DNA from: Elmis aenea
Lineage: Eukaryota > Arthropoda > Insecta > Coleoptera > Elmidae
Assembly (NCBI GenBank): GCA_947652605.1
Contig: OX393578.1
Span: forward strand, 40,925,470 to 40,989,469
Direction: 5' to 3'
DNA length: 64,000 bases
Part shown: in pieces, positions 51,901 to 63,900 of the stretch
Numbering within the stretch: position 1 is the first letter of the stretch
Layout: every line of letters starts with the position of its first letter
Made by a program: the position numbers and the translations under genes
The notes under the pieces: model-generated
Told to the model about the DNA's origin: nothing
Databases searched by the model: none
Seen by the model: only the letters and a program-made list of their open reading frames with translations

Positions 51901-54900
51901 ATGTTTTTTTAATTAATGGTACATTGTTAATTGTATAGTTATATACTACTGGTTTCGTCTGTGATAGGATACGGTAGAGCATTTAGTAACATTAAAATAC
52001 AATTTATTCTCAATGCTCCATTTTACGATGCTATCAATGTCATATTGAAGTCGTTCACAATCGGCAATTGTTTTTATTGGGTGCCAAATCTTAAGATAAT
52101 CAGCAAAAAGAGTATTTTTTGAATACTTTATAACTGACGGCAAGTCATTTATAAACAGTTTATAAAATGTTTATATATCAAATATCTTTCTAATTATTTA
52201 ATAAAAACCGCTATAGCGTCAGTTAATTCTGCATATGCACTTTTGTCATAAATTTTTTTCCGCATCTTTGTCAGACGTCGCATTTTTGAATAAAAGTGCT
52301 GCTACGCGTGGTCTGAAACACCCTGTATTCAAAAGTTAAACAAACAAAAATATAAAATGACGGAATACAATTGGCTGAACCGTAATATAAATAAAAGAAG
52401 TTTTTATAGTGTATTTATTTAAAAAACTATTTCTACCCCTTAATGGTGGAAGAGCACGGACCATAACTATAACTAACTCATTTAAAAACTATCGCTATCG
52501 TGAATAAAGTAGCAGATACGGTTGTAATTATCGCTTCTATTATTAATTATTCATCGACTTCCTCAAATTATCGTTCGTTTGTGTTTTCAGACAAATATAA
52601 ACGCGGTCCGTGGTTTTCCTGAGCAGTTTTTAATTAATAATCGAAATTTTAAATTGCAAAATTAAAAAGAGATTTATAATTTTTGTTTCGTTTTTAGTTC
52701 TAAACTTTATTTTTAACGGTTACTGAGTTTAAATAGATTCCCTAGCGAGATACAGATGTTTCTAATAGGTCTAGGTTTCCTGCCCTCCATGTCCAAATAA
52801 ATGTGAAAGGATGGATTATGATTATATAATTAGTTTTAATTTTAACACAACAATAACAAATGGTGTGATAAGTACCTACTTGCAAAATCTGAAATGAAAC
52901 ATTGCTATTTTTTTTAATCGAATCGCTTATCTCTTGTGTTCTAGGGAAAATTGAGTTATCAAAATTGGCCTTGATTTTTGAAATAATACAAACTTGTTAC
53001 GAAACAAAAGCAAACTACTTTCGATGATCGTTAATTTTGTTTTCACTGTATGGTTGGAAATTTCCACAAAAATTACAATGTCTAACATAGTTTGTTCCAG
53101 TTACATGCAATCAATAATAAAGAAACCAATGTCAATCGCCATTAACTTCTGCAATTTAACTTAAATTGTCCAATCAACTCTTTATACAAGAGAAGCCAAT
53201 TTTATTTATTTATTCCTTGTTACAGCGCAACTGTTGCGCAAGATTATTCCACCTTTTGGGTTGGAGTAGAATCGAGCGTTGTGCAAGTATCAAGACGTTC
53301 TGTCGATAATCTTCCACCTACATTTACAAGAAGACCCATTATAGCTACCACAACACCACCATATTACACACCTGAGCAAAAACGCACCGCTTTCAGAGCA
53401 AACGACCCGTTTTATAACGGATGTTATGAAAGCAAACTGTGCTTTGGTAATATCAATAACTGCGTCGAAGATAAAAACTGCGATTTCGCCCTTGCCATTA
53501 CCGTAACTGGGGATCAATATGTTTTCGAAATGAAAGGAGACAGTCAAGCAGCATGGGTTGGTATAGGCTTATCCGGTGATGGATCCATGGGCGACGATTC
53601 CGTTCTCGAGTGTGTAAAAGAAGGTGGAGTCGCCAGAGCATACATGTCTTACAATAATCCCCGACCAAACCTCTACACATCTCGCCTTCCTGATGTAAGT
53701 ATGATTTAGTCGCACCCCGCAGTTTGAAATAAACGCAAAACTTCGTTTTACAGCATCAAGCGGGCATTCAGTTATTAAATGGGAGCGTGATAGACGGTGG
53801 TCTTTATTGCAAAGTTAAACGGGATCCAGTGACTTCTGTAAACGGTGAAAAGTACGATCTCATTAACTCAAGATATTACATATTACTCGGGGCAGGAGAT
53901 TCAGTAAGAGGTAAGTGTATTTTTTAAATATATAGGCTGCCATGACATCAAAATGAAATGTTTTAATTGATCGATTCCAAAGAGCGATTGATTTGTACCT
54001 TTACGTGTACAGTGTATAGAACACCTGATGAAGAATTTAAATTGCCTTGATGTCTAATGCAGTGGTTCTTAAACCTGTGGGGCGCGTCCCATAGGGGTGG
54101 CGCGAAATATATAAAAGGGAGACTCAAAGAAAATTGGCAATCGAAAGCAAAATTATTTACTAAAACAACAATAGCAAAATACTCACTGAAAATGACAATA
54201 GTCACACCTACGATAGCTTTTTAGTGAGCCCAACAATTAGTGTTTCAGATATCAATGGATGTTTAAAATAGTGATTGCAAGACCGGTATACCGTGCAATT
54301 TTACAATACCGAAATACCGTCTCATTTGATGGTCTAATACCGGTATTCGGTATTATTATTTTTTTAAAATTTGATTTTTATTATTTTATAATTGCAGTCT
54401 GCCATAAATAAAAAAATAGCAATAAATGCAAAATACAAAATTGTGCCTCAAAATGATGTATTTAAGTTAATAAAAAGAGAGATGATATTATTAGAGGACG
54501 AAGGAATGTTGCACTATTAGAATATTTGTTGTCATTTCCAAGGCTTACTATTAAAAAATGTTGCAATAATTTCTCTTAACTTTATCAAAAATTCTTAATA
54601 ACTCGAAAATTATTGCAGATAGGTATAGGAAACGCTAATACAGATTGATGCAGAATGCAATTTTGCATTAGAAAATGAAAAAAAAGTTTGGGCATTGTAT
54701 ACGAAAAAAACGAGTTTTATTGGTCTGAAATTGTATTAAAAGAAAATTAAATTTTGGACACCCTGTAAGTAATGCATCGATTGCAAAAATTCTTCTATGC
54801 ATAGTCTAAATTTAAGCGTTTTCTTTTCAAAAATGGCGGCGATAGATAGTATTAGTATAGATAATAGTATAGATAATAGTATAGATAATAGTATAGATAA

Positions 54901-57900
54901 TAGTATAGATAATATAAGTATAGATAATATTAAGCATCACGATAAAAATCAAAAAATTTCAAAAAAGTCCAAAAATCTAAAAAACGACTGCAGGTATAGG
55001 GAATGCTATTAGTTGCTTTAAAATAACGTGTTAAATCCAAAAATGCAATAAAAAATAGACCATTGTATTTGAAATAAGAAAGTAGCCGTCAACTTCCGGT
55101 ATTTCCGGAAAGGTCGCCATCTTGAAAATATTTTCATTAAACAGATCATATGCCATTATAGTCATAACCAAAATTTCAGATCAATACCCTTTTTCATTCT
55201 TCATATATTTTTAATGCCCGGTTCCAATCAATTACCCTGTATATCTTCAGTTTTTTGTGTCCATATTTTTTTACATATGTAATTTTTTAAGTTTCTTTAT
55301 TTTATGTAAATTTGTGTTTTGACATTATACTTACTATATGTAGGTACATATGTGTAAAATGCATATATTGTATTTTCAAAATTAATACTTTAAAAAAAAA
55401 AAAGCAATATTGGTATTAATACCGGTATACCGGTATTACTTGCGAATAAATACCGAATACCGGTATAGTAATTTTGGTCCGGTATTGCAATCACTAGTTT
55501 AAAACACGTTGACTGTCCGATGAGCCAGATTTGGCTTATGACGCTCCACTTGCACATGTTTATGGCATATTTGACTCATTTGACAGATGTCAAACGTCAA
55601 ATGTAAACGTGAATATCAACATAAACGTGCTTTTATAGGTTCTGAAATGGTTATACGACGTAAAAAGACGGTTATCTAAAGTTTATTGAGCCAATATTTT
55701 GTCACATATGACTCTTGAAAGTCCTATGTACGTAATTCAAAAAACAGTTGAATATGTTGTTTAACTATGTGGGCACATTATCATGTGACGTCGGATTTAA
55801 AAAAATGCTTGGACAGTTAACGTTAGCAAAAAAAGAAACTAACAAAAATACCCTTTTTTTATATAACACATTCAGTCAGCGGACGGCTAAGAAATAAAAA
55901 CAAATACAGGTTTTTCTGCAGAACAAGAGGATTGAAAGTGGGGCGCAATAAAAATTTATAGAAAAAGGGGGGTGCAATAACTTTTGGTATAAATAAGGAG
56001 GGCGCAAATACGAAAAGGTTTAAAAATGCTGGTTTAATGTATAATTTGCTTGAGATGCAATAAAATTAGTTATCTCTTATCTATTTTTCTTAAGAAATCA
56101 TTTAAATGTCCATTTGTTCAAAGAAATAACTGTGATGTATGCACACAACACACCTAAAGCCGGATCCACATCAATAAAAATGTGCGTTGTGCGTTGTATT
56201 TGACACAATTTGCTCGTGTTCCTCGAAATTTTTGTTGGTGTGGACTGTGCGCCGCATAGAAATGCACACAAATAAATTCGTGACGAACAACGCACGCTAT
56301 CCATCGTGCTGTCGGTTTTTAGCCAACTTCAAAGAGATTTGCGTCGCACAGCAGTGTCAATGTGGACTTGATTTTGAGTGCATCTGTAGTTTTGTTTCAT
56401 TTTACTACGTAAATACCTATATTTGGGTGATTGATCATGTCTCATTTTTTAATGTACCTGTTCCTGTTCCAATAGTTTTTTTCCCTTTACCCTTCTCTCT
56501 GCTGAAAGACCCCAACAAGCTTGACATTTTTTTTTTTATTTCTTTTACTCCAAGACCACCACATGCTTCAGCTATTTTCTGCCACGCATCAGCTTTTTCG
56601 ATCTTATTATACCTAATGCTTACTGTGTTTGGGATTCCATAATAAGTTATGGTCTGCATACTCTTGAATAAGGTGCAATGAATCTTCATTACTCCACTCC
56701 ATTTTATAACAACAGGATCTCTAGCAGCAAACTGTTGCGCTCTGCATAAACAAACCTGCACAAGCGGATTCGGCCGTACAACACACAAGATAACTATTTA
56801 CGTAGTAAAATACTTAACCAGATTTAAATTTGCGCCGCAAATATTTTTGCTGAATTTCAAAATACAAAATACAACATACATTTTTATTGATGTGGATCCG
56901 GCTTAATGCGCGAACATAAACATATGAAAGAAAATTGACGAACGAACACGAATTAATACGAACGTGCAACCAGAATAAATAGTGATTTTGAACATTCTGG
57001 ACAATAAAATCGTATAATTTTACCGCTAAAACTATACTCAAAATACAGCAATTTCTAAAAGCAAATATAATAACATGGCACACATTCCTAGGAGTTTTAT
57101 TTTACCGGGTCTTCTTCGACGCTCAACATTGGCATCTCGCATATATCTTAAGACACGAAGTCAGTTTAAATTGCGGCAAACTAGTTTTTCATGGTATGTA
57201 ATATAAATTTAAAAAAAAATTAAGTGACATCAATCTATTTAGATTTTTTTGTGCTTTCTGTTAATGCAAAAACCCCATCTGACGCTTCCAAGAAATAACA
57301 AAGTTGATGATGGCTGAAAATAGAAGAAACGTCTAATACAAAATCTAAAAAAATCACCGTATAGGAAAGTTGATCTCTAAAAATAAAAGACATGACGCAG
57401 TAAATCTAAAAAAAAAAGTTTTTTTAATACAACTTTGAATTGAATTGAATACAAAATTTGCGCAGCTCTGCCTGGCTTTCGTAGCTTGTTACTTTTTTTC
57501 CCACTATTTGCCCAAGTTCCTCACTTAAATCGATTATTGCAACATCAATAACGTCATCGAAGTCCGCCATTTTTAGTTGAACACTGACATTATTTAAGTA
57601 CTTGCCGCTTTTAACTATCCCCGTGTAAGTACAAACTTTCCCGCTAAGCCTACATGCAGCGAGTACTAGCGGTCTGTAAACTAGCTCCGGCTTAAGATAA
57701 GCGAGATCCCCATATTGAGCCTCGAATTGATTGCCATAACTAAGTATTTTTATTGCATTAATTAAAATACTTGTCGAGTCGAAACTAAAATGCATAAACG
57801 CGTTTAGAAATGCAAATTATTTATCATATCAGTTAGCCTTGTAAATTAACACAATGCGTAAAGATATTTCTTGCTTGTACAACTTCCTCTACTTGAACTA

Positions 57901-60900
57901 AATGGTACATTATCGTCCACACCTGGCGCGATGGTATAAAAACTACAACTTATTTGATGTGCCTACAAGAAATGAATTGCGTTGGCCGATGGATGTATGT
58001 GATGTTCGTTCATGTTCGTCCATGTTAGTTGGTGTCGATCACACTTATTCATTCTTGTTCTTTCTTTAATGTATGTGTATGCTTGTTTTTTGTTTGTTAA
58101 GTGAAAACGCTATTATAACATAATTTTTACTTCACATATTTCGAACCATTTTCGTTGAATACGCTATTACTTTTTTGAGTAATATGTTTTCGCTGTGGTA
58201 GTAATTATTTATTTTGTAAAATGACATGCATACACTCTATCTTTTCTACAGTAAAATCAAAAAGTTAAGCGTTGCAAAAAAACTTTATAAATATAAAAAC
58301 TTTTCTGCTCACGTTTACGGAGTGTGTAGAAATGGAATGTTCTGTTGTATTAGCAGAAATTAATAATTTTTGAGATCACCTTAACAAACACTTCTCTTCA
58401 AGTTTATCAAAAATTTTAGGTAATGGTATTGGCATCCATACTTTGGGCAAAAGAGCAAGCGCCGAATCAAGATATTTATCAGACGTTTCTTCAATCGGCT
58501 TAAGTTTACTTTAACGGACTTTGTCAGAAATTGATAAAATTAAGTGGACTAATAAAACTGGACGTCCTGAGCTCAAATCTGTTAAAATTATTTGGCGCTC
58601 TCAATTACTTAGCGTAAAAACTCATTATAAAAGTTCCGTTTGACAGTTAGGTTAGGTTTTTTAATTCGAATTTTCTCATGTTAGGATGGCTAAATTGTCT
58701 GTGTAAAGTGTACAAATATGATTATAAGGCATACATGAAACTATATTTGTATTGATTTTGTGTTAAAATAAGCTAAAAATAACGTAAATCTTATAACATA
58801 CCCAAACTCACAACTGTCATTTTTTGCCGTCTTGAACTACTATTTTCACCTTTCTTGACCTTTCTGAGTCGTAAGGTGGACTCATTTAGATCTATAAGGA
58901 TCAGATCAGTTTCAGTTGGAACTAAAATTTTAATTTTAAGCGACCGTAAATTTATTTTTTTAACTTTTAACTTGTAATTTGAAAGTGGTAGTTAACAATG
59001 CTGGTTGATTAACTTTATTCGACTCTCTTGAATTTCTTTGAAAAAACACACTCATGAAACGTCATTTTCACAGACGTCATTTAATAAAATGAGGTTAATT
59101 AGAACATTACGAGGATAATCACAATGTATTTATGGCGAACGAAATTTGGTGGCCACATTAGTTTAAAAATTAAATAGTGTACAGCTGCACATCATCTTAT
59201 TCCAAATTTGTTTTATTGTAGCATTCCCCATTAATCTGCGTTAAAAACAAACTCTAACCAACCTCTAAGCTCACCCTCTGACCTCTGACGAAAGTAAACA
59301 GAATGCCGATGGAATAAAAGGATCTATAAGGATTAGATTAGTTTCAGTAGGAACTAATATTTCAATTTTAAGCGACCATAATTTTTTTCCATTAAATTTT
59401 AATTTTGTAGTGGTAGTTAATAATGCCGGTAGATTAACATTATTTGATTATCACGATAACTAAAGGAAGATCTAACACATCAGTTTTTGCCCAATAACCA
59501 ACTGTGAACTTATATCTTCGCAATAAAATAAAAAAATTTAGTTACAATAAATAATTTTCAGTCAAAATGTGGGCAATGGAAAAGCAGTAACTACAATATG
59601 TTATTTGGTAATGGGCAACACAATTTCATAGGCGGTGTGTTTACTTTCGTCAGAGGCTCAGGTTAGAGGTCGGTAAAAGATTTTTTTAAAGCTGAATAAT
59701 AGGGAACGCTAAAATAAAACCAGTTAGGAATAAAATGACATGCGCAACACTATTCTATTAACGTTCTGTTTATTTTAGTCAGAGGATAAGGTTAGAGGTC
59801 GGTAAAAGTTTTTTTTTTTTTAAAGATGAATATTGGGGAACGCTAAAATGAAACAATTTACGAATAGGATAACGTGCGCAACACTATTCTATCGACATTC
59901 TGTTTATTTTCGTCAGAGGGTCAGGTTAGAGGTCGGTAAACGTTTTTTTTTATAGCTGAATAATGAAGAACGCTAAAATGAAACAAGTTACGAATAAGAC
60001 GACGTGCGCAACACTATTCCTCCGACATTCTGTTTATTTTCGTTAGAGGGTCAGGTTAGAGATCGGTAAACGTTTTTTTTTTCAAAGCTGAATAATGAAG
60101 AACGCTAAAATGAAACAAGTTACGAATAAGATGACGTGCGCAACACTATTCCACCGACATTCCGTTTATTTTCGTAAGAGCATCAGGTTAGAGGTCGGTA
60201 AAAGTTTTTTTTTAAAGATTAATAGGGAACGCTAAAATGAAAATGACGTGCGCAATACTATTTCATTGGCATTCTGTTTATTTTCGTCAGAGGGTCAAGT
60301 TAGAAGTCGGTAAGAGTTTTTTTCTTAAAGCTAAATAATGGGTAACACTAAAATAAGATGACGTACAGCTGTGCGCAACACTATTTCATCGGCATTCTGT
60401 TTACTGTCATCAGGGGGTCAGGTTAGAGGACGGTAAGAGTTTTTTTTTTTAAGCTGAATGATGGGAAACGCTAAAATAAGATGACGTGCAGCTGTGCGCA
60501 ACACCATTCCATCGGCATTCTGTTAACTGTCATCAGAGGTTCAGGTTAGTCGGTAAAAGTTTTTTCTTTTTAAGCTGAATAATGGGGTACGCTAAAATAA
60601 GATGACGTGCAGCTGTGCGCAATACTATTTCATCGGAATTATGTTTACTTTCTTCAGAGGGTCAGGTTAGAGGTCAGTGAGTTTTTTTTTTAAAGCTAAA
60701 TAATAGGAAAAGCTAAAATAAGATGACGTGCAGCTGTGCGCAACACCATTCCATCGGCATTCTGTTTACTTTCATCAGAGGCAGGTTAGAGGTCGGTAAG
60801 AGTTTTTTTTTTAAAGCTGAATAATGGGGAACGCTAAAATAAGATGACGTGCAGCTGCGCAATACCATTCCATCGGCATTGTGTTTTCTTTCATCAGAGG

Positions 60901-63900
60901 GTCAGGTTAGAGGTCGGTAAGTTTTTTTTTAAAGCTGAATAATGGGGAACGCTAAAATAAGATGACGTGCAGCTGTGCGCAACACCATTCCATCGGCATT
61001 CTGTTTACTTTCATCAGGGTCAGGTTAGAGGTCGGTAAGGGTTTTTTTTTTAAGCTGAATAATGGGGAACGCTAAAATAAGATGACGTGCAGCTGTGCGC
61101 AACACCATTCCATCGGCATTCTATTTACTTTCATCAGAGGGTCAGGTTAGAGGTCGGTAAGGTTTTTTTTTTAAAGTTGAATAATGGGGAACGCTAAAAT
61201 AACATGACGTGCAGCTGTGCGCAACACCATTCCATCAGCATTCTGTTTACTTTCATCAGAGGGTCAGGTTAGAGGTCGGTAAGAGTTGTTTTTTAAAGCT
61301 GAATAATGGGGAACGTTAAAATAAGCTGACGTGCAGCTGTGCGCAACACCATTCCATCGGCATTCTGTTTACTTTCATCAGGGTCAGGTTAGAGGTCGGT
61401 AAGGTTTTTTTTTTAAAGTTGAATAATGGGGAACGCTAAAATAAAATGACGTGCAGCTGTGCGCATTACCATTCCATCGGCATTCTGTTTACTTTCATCA
61501 GAGGGTCAGGTTAGAGGTCGGTAAGGTTTTTTTTTTAAAGCTGAATAATGGGGAACGCTAAAATAAGATGACGTGCAGCTGTGCGCAACACCATTCCATC
61601 GGCATTCTGTTAACTTTCATCAGAGGCAGGTTAGAGGTCGGTAAAAGTTTTTTTTAAAGCTGAATAATGGGGAACGCTAAAATAAGATGACGTGCAGCTG
61701 CGCAATACCATTCCATCGGCATTCTGTTTACTTTCATCAGAGGGTCAGGTTAGAGGTCGGTAAGTTTTTTTTTAAAGCTGAATAATGGGGAACGCTAAAA
61801 TAAGATGACGTGCAGCTGTGCGCAACACCATTCCATCGGCATTTCTTTTACTTTCATCAGGGTCAGGTTAGAGGTCGGTAAGGTTTTTTTTTAAAGCTGA
61901 ATAATGGGGAACGCTAAAATAAGATGACGTGCAGCTGTGCGCAACACCATTCCATCGGCATTCTATTTACTTTCATCAGAGGGTCAGGTTAGAGGTCGGT
62001 AAGGTTTTTTTTTTAAAGCTGAATAATGGGGAACGCTAAAATAACATGTGCAGCTGTGCGCAACACCATTCCATCGGCATTCTGTTTACTTTCATCAGAG
62101 GGTCAGGTTAGAGGTCGGTAAGAGTTTTTTTTTTAAAGCTGAATAATGGGGAACGTTAAAATAAGCTGACGTGCAGCTGTGCGCAACACCATTCCATCGG
62201 CATTCTGTTTACTTTCATCAGGGTCAGGTTAGAGGTCGGTAAGGTTTTTTTTTTAAAGCTGAATAATGGGGAACGCTAAAATAAGATGACGTGCAGCTGT
62301 GCGCAACACCATTCCATCGGCATTCTGTTTACTTTCATCAGAGGGTCAGGTTAGAGGTCGGTAAGAGTTTTTTTTTAAAGCTGAATAATGGGGAACGCTA
62401 AAATAAGATGACGTGCAGCTGTGCGCAACACCATTCCATCGGCATTCTGTTTACTTTCATCAGACGGTCAGGTTAGAGGTCGGTAAGAGTTTTTTTTTTA
62501 AAGCTGAATAATGGGGAACGCTAAAATAAGATGATGTGCAGCTGTGCGCAACACCATTCCATCGGCATTCTGTTTACTTTCATCAGAGGCAGGTTAGAGG
62601 TCGATAAGAGTTTTTTTTTTTAAGCTGATTAATGGGGAACGCTAAAATAAGATGACGTGCCGCTGTGCGCAACACTTTTCCATCGGCATTGTGTTTTCTT
62701 TCATCAGAGGGTCAGATTATAGGTCGTGTAAGGTGTCGTAGACACGACAGTAGGTAAAATGTACAGAGTATGTGACAAGCAGAATAAAGTTATGTTAAAT
62801 CACGTTTATGTATTATTTGTTAAAGTAAGATACATAACAATGACGTAAACAGACGGCATTTCATTAAGAAAAATATACTCTAAACATACTTAAATTTATA
62901 AAAATTAGTTAAAGCAGCTTTCGAGAAAAATTTTCAAAACTTTTTAAATAATTTCGTAGTTTTAAATTTTTTCGAAAAGTTATTGAAGGTTTTTTATAGA
63001 CCTTAGTATAGACTACAATCCTACATGAACAAAGTATTTTTATCTATTAAGGTTTGTTTGTAATTTAGGATTACCGTTACAGCTTAAACACCTTGTATAT
63101 TAGTTAATACATATTTAAAAAAATAAATAAACGCACGCACTTTGTAATATAATCTCTCTATCGACAACTTATGTCAAAAATTTTCAATTTTAAAGTCTGA
63201 AACATACACACACGCGCGTACACAGTTGATTATTGGGTAAAAACTGAAGTGATAGAGCTTTAATGAAAGTGATAATCGAATCATACAAGTTAAAAGTTAA
63301 AAAAATAAATTTACGGTAGCTTAAAATTAAAATTTTAGGTCCAACTGAAACTGATCTGATCCTTATAGATCTATATGAGTCCACCTTACGACTCAGAAAG
63401 GTCAAGAAAGGTGAAAATAGTAGTTCAAGACGGCAAAAAATGACAGTTGTGAGTTTGGGTATGTTATAAGATTTACGTTATTTTTAGCTTATTTTAACAC
63501 AAAATCAATACAGATATAGTTTCATGTATGCCTTATAATCATATTTGTACACTTTACACAGACAATTTAGCCATCCTAACATGAGAAAATTCGAATTAAA
63601 AAACCTAACCTAACTGTCAAACGGAACTTTTATAATGAGTTTTTACGCTAAGTAATTGAGAGCGCCAAATAATTTTAACAGATTTGAGCTCAGGACGTCC
63701 AGTTTTATTAGTCCACTTAATTTTATCAATTTCTGACAAAGTCCGTTAAAGTAAACTTGTTCCCTTCAATCAATGAAAGATCCAAGCTTTTATTGCGGCT
63801 CCACGGTGCTTTCATGGTAGCCGCCTGGATCGCCACAGCATCTATAGGTACCCTCCTTGCTCGTTATTACAGGAAAACATGGGTTGGAAAAACGGTGTGC

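Larger units (their letters stand above)
50188..52325. mobile_element. fold-back element interrupted by a LINE
   Basis: The ends CAGGGCGTTTCAGACCAC and GTGGTCTGAAACACCCTG are flanked by TA. The left arm (50188-50770) is palindromic with about 50790-51130 plus 52170-52325; the interruption at about 51130-52170 is a LINE. Both arms include GCGACGTCTGACAAAGATG and the ACTTCCGGTTTCGCCGGAAA type motif. Confidence 0.9.
49355..53225 (+). other. FRRS1-like intron 2, holding a fold-back and a LINE
   Basis: The intron runs from GTAAGT at 49355 to CCTTGTTACAG at 53225. Open frames at 49508-49799 are chance. The element at 50188-52325 fills its centre. Confidence 0.85.
54060..56031. mobile_element. hAT element (outer of a nested pair)
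   Basis: The left end is CAGTGGTTCTTAAACCTG and the right end is the inverted AGGTTTAAAAATGCTG. The flanks are GTCTAATG (54052-54059) and GTTTAATG (56032-56039), 7 of 8 identical. The interior near both ends is GC-richer (GGGGCGCG, GAGGGCGC). No transposase frame was seen. Confidence 0.78.
53911..58419 (+). other. FRRS1-like intron 4, nested transposons
   Basis: A 4.5-kb intron from GTAAGT to AAAAATTTTAG. It contains a hAT at 54060-56031 with another hAT inside, a PIF/Harbinger element at 56158-56903 and a minus-strand open frame at 57424-57795. The stretch 57800-58419 shows no feature. Confidence 0.85.
58497..63763. mobile_element. 5.27-kb non-autonomous DNA transposon with long TIRs and minisatellite core
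   Basis: It has 480-bp inverted termini (58497-58976 and 63284-63763), almost identical from AAGTTTACTTTAACGGAC inward. The outer six bases differ (GGCTTAAG versus GGAACAAG). It is flanked by the perfect octamer CTTCAATC. The interior has no transposase frame and is mostly a tandem array. An 8-bp duplication with long GG-starting TIRs would suit a MULE/Mutator, Merlin or Foldback-type element; the superfamily is not settled. It lies inside a coding exon of the FRRS1-like gene. Confidence 0.92.

Noticed and set aside
53290..53680. Minus-strand frames opposite FRRS1-like exon 2
   Set aside because: Shadows of a well-supported plus-strand exon.
54797..55012. Frame with SIDN repeats as a possible repeat protein
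   Set aside because: It is the translation of a 12-bp tandem repeat inside a hAT element.
56187..56642. Plus-strand 151-codon open frame
   Set aside because: It is antisense to the Harbinger MADF-like frame and has no motif; treated as a shadow.
58497..58504. A TTAA or TA target site for the big transposon
   Set aside because: TTAA is present only on the left side. The octamer CTTCAATC is present on both sides and restores the exon, so the 8-bp duplication fits better.
59636..62735. CRISPR-like array
   Set aside because: Units are contiguous tandem repeats without variable spacers, and the context is eukaryotic.
63772..63779. Acceptor at GAAAG|ATCC (63779) as the natural start of the b561 exon
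   Set aside because: It needs a phase-2 donor that the left exon does not provide before its stop, the pyrimidine tract is weak, and the sequence just upstream is already in frame.
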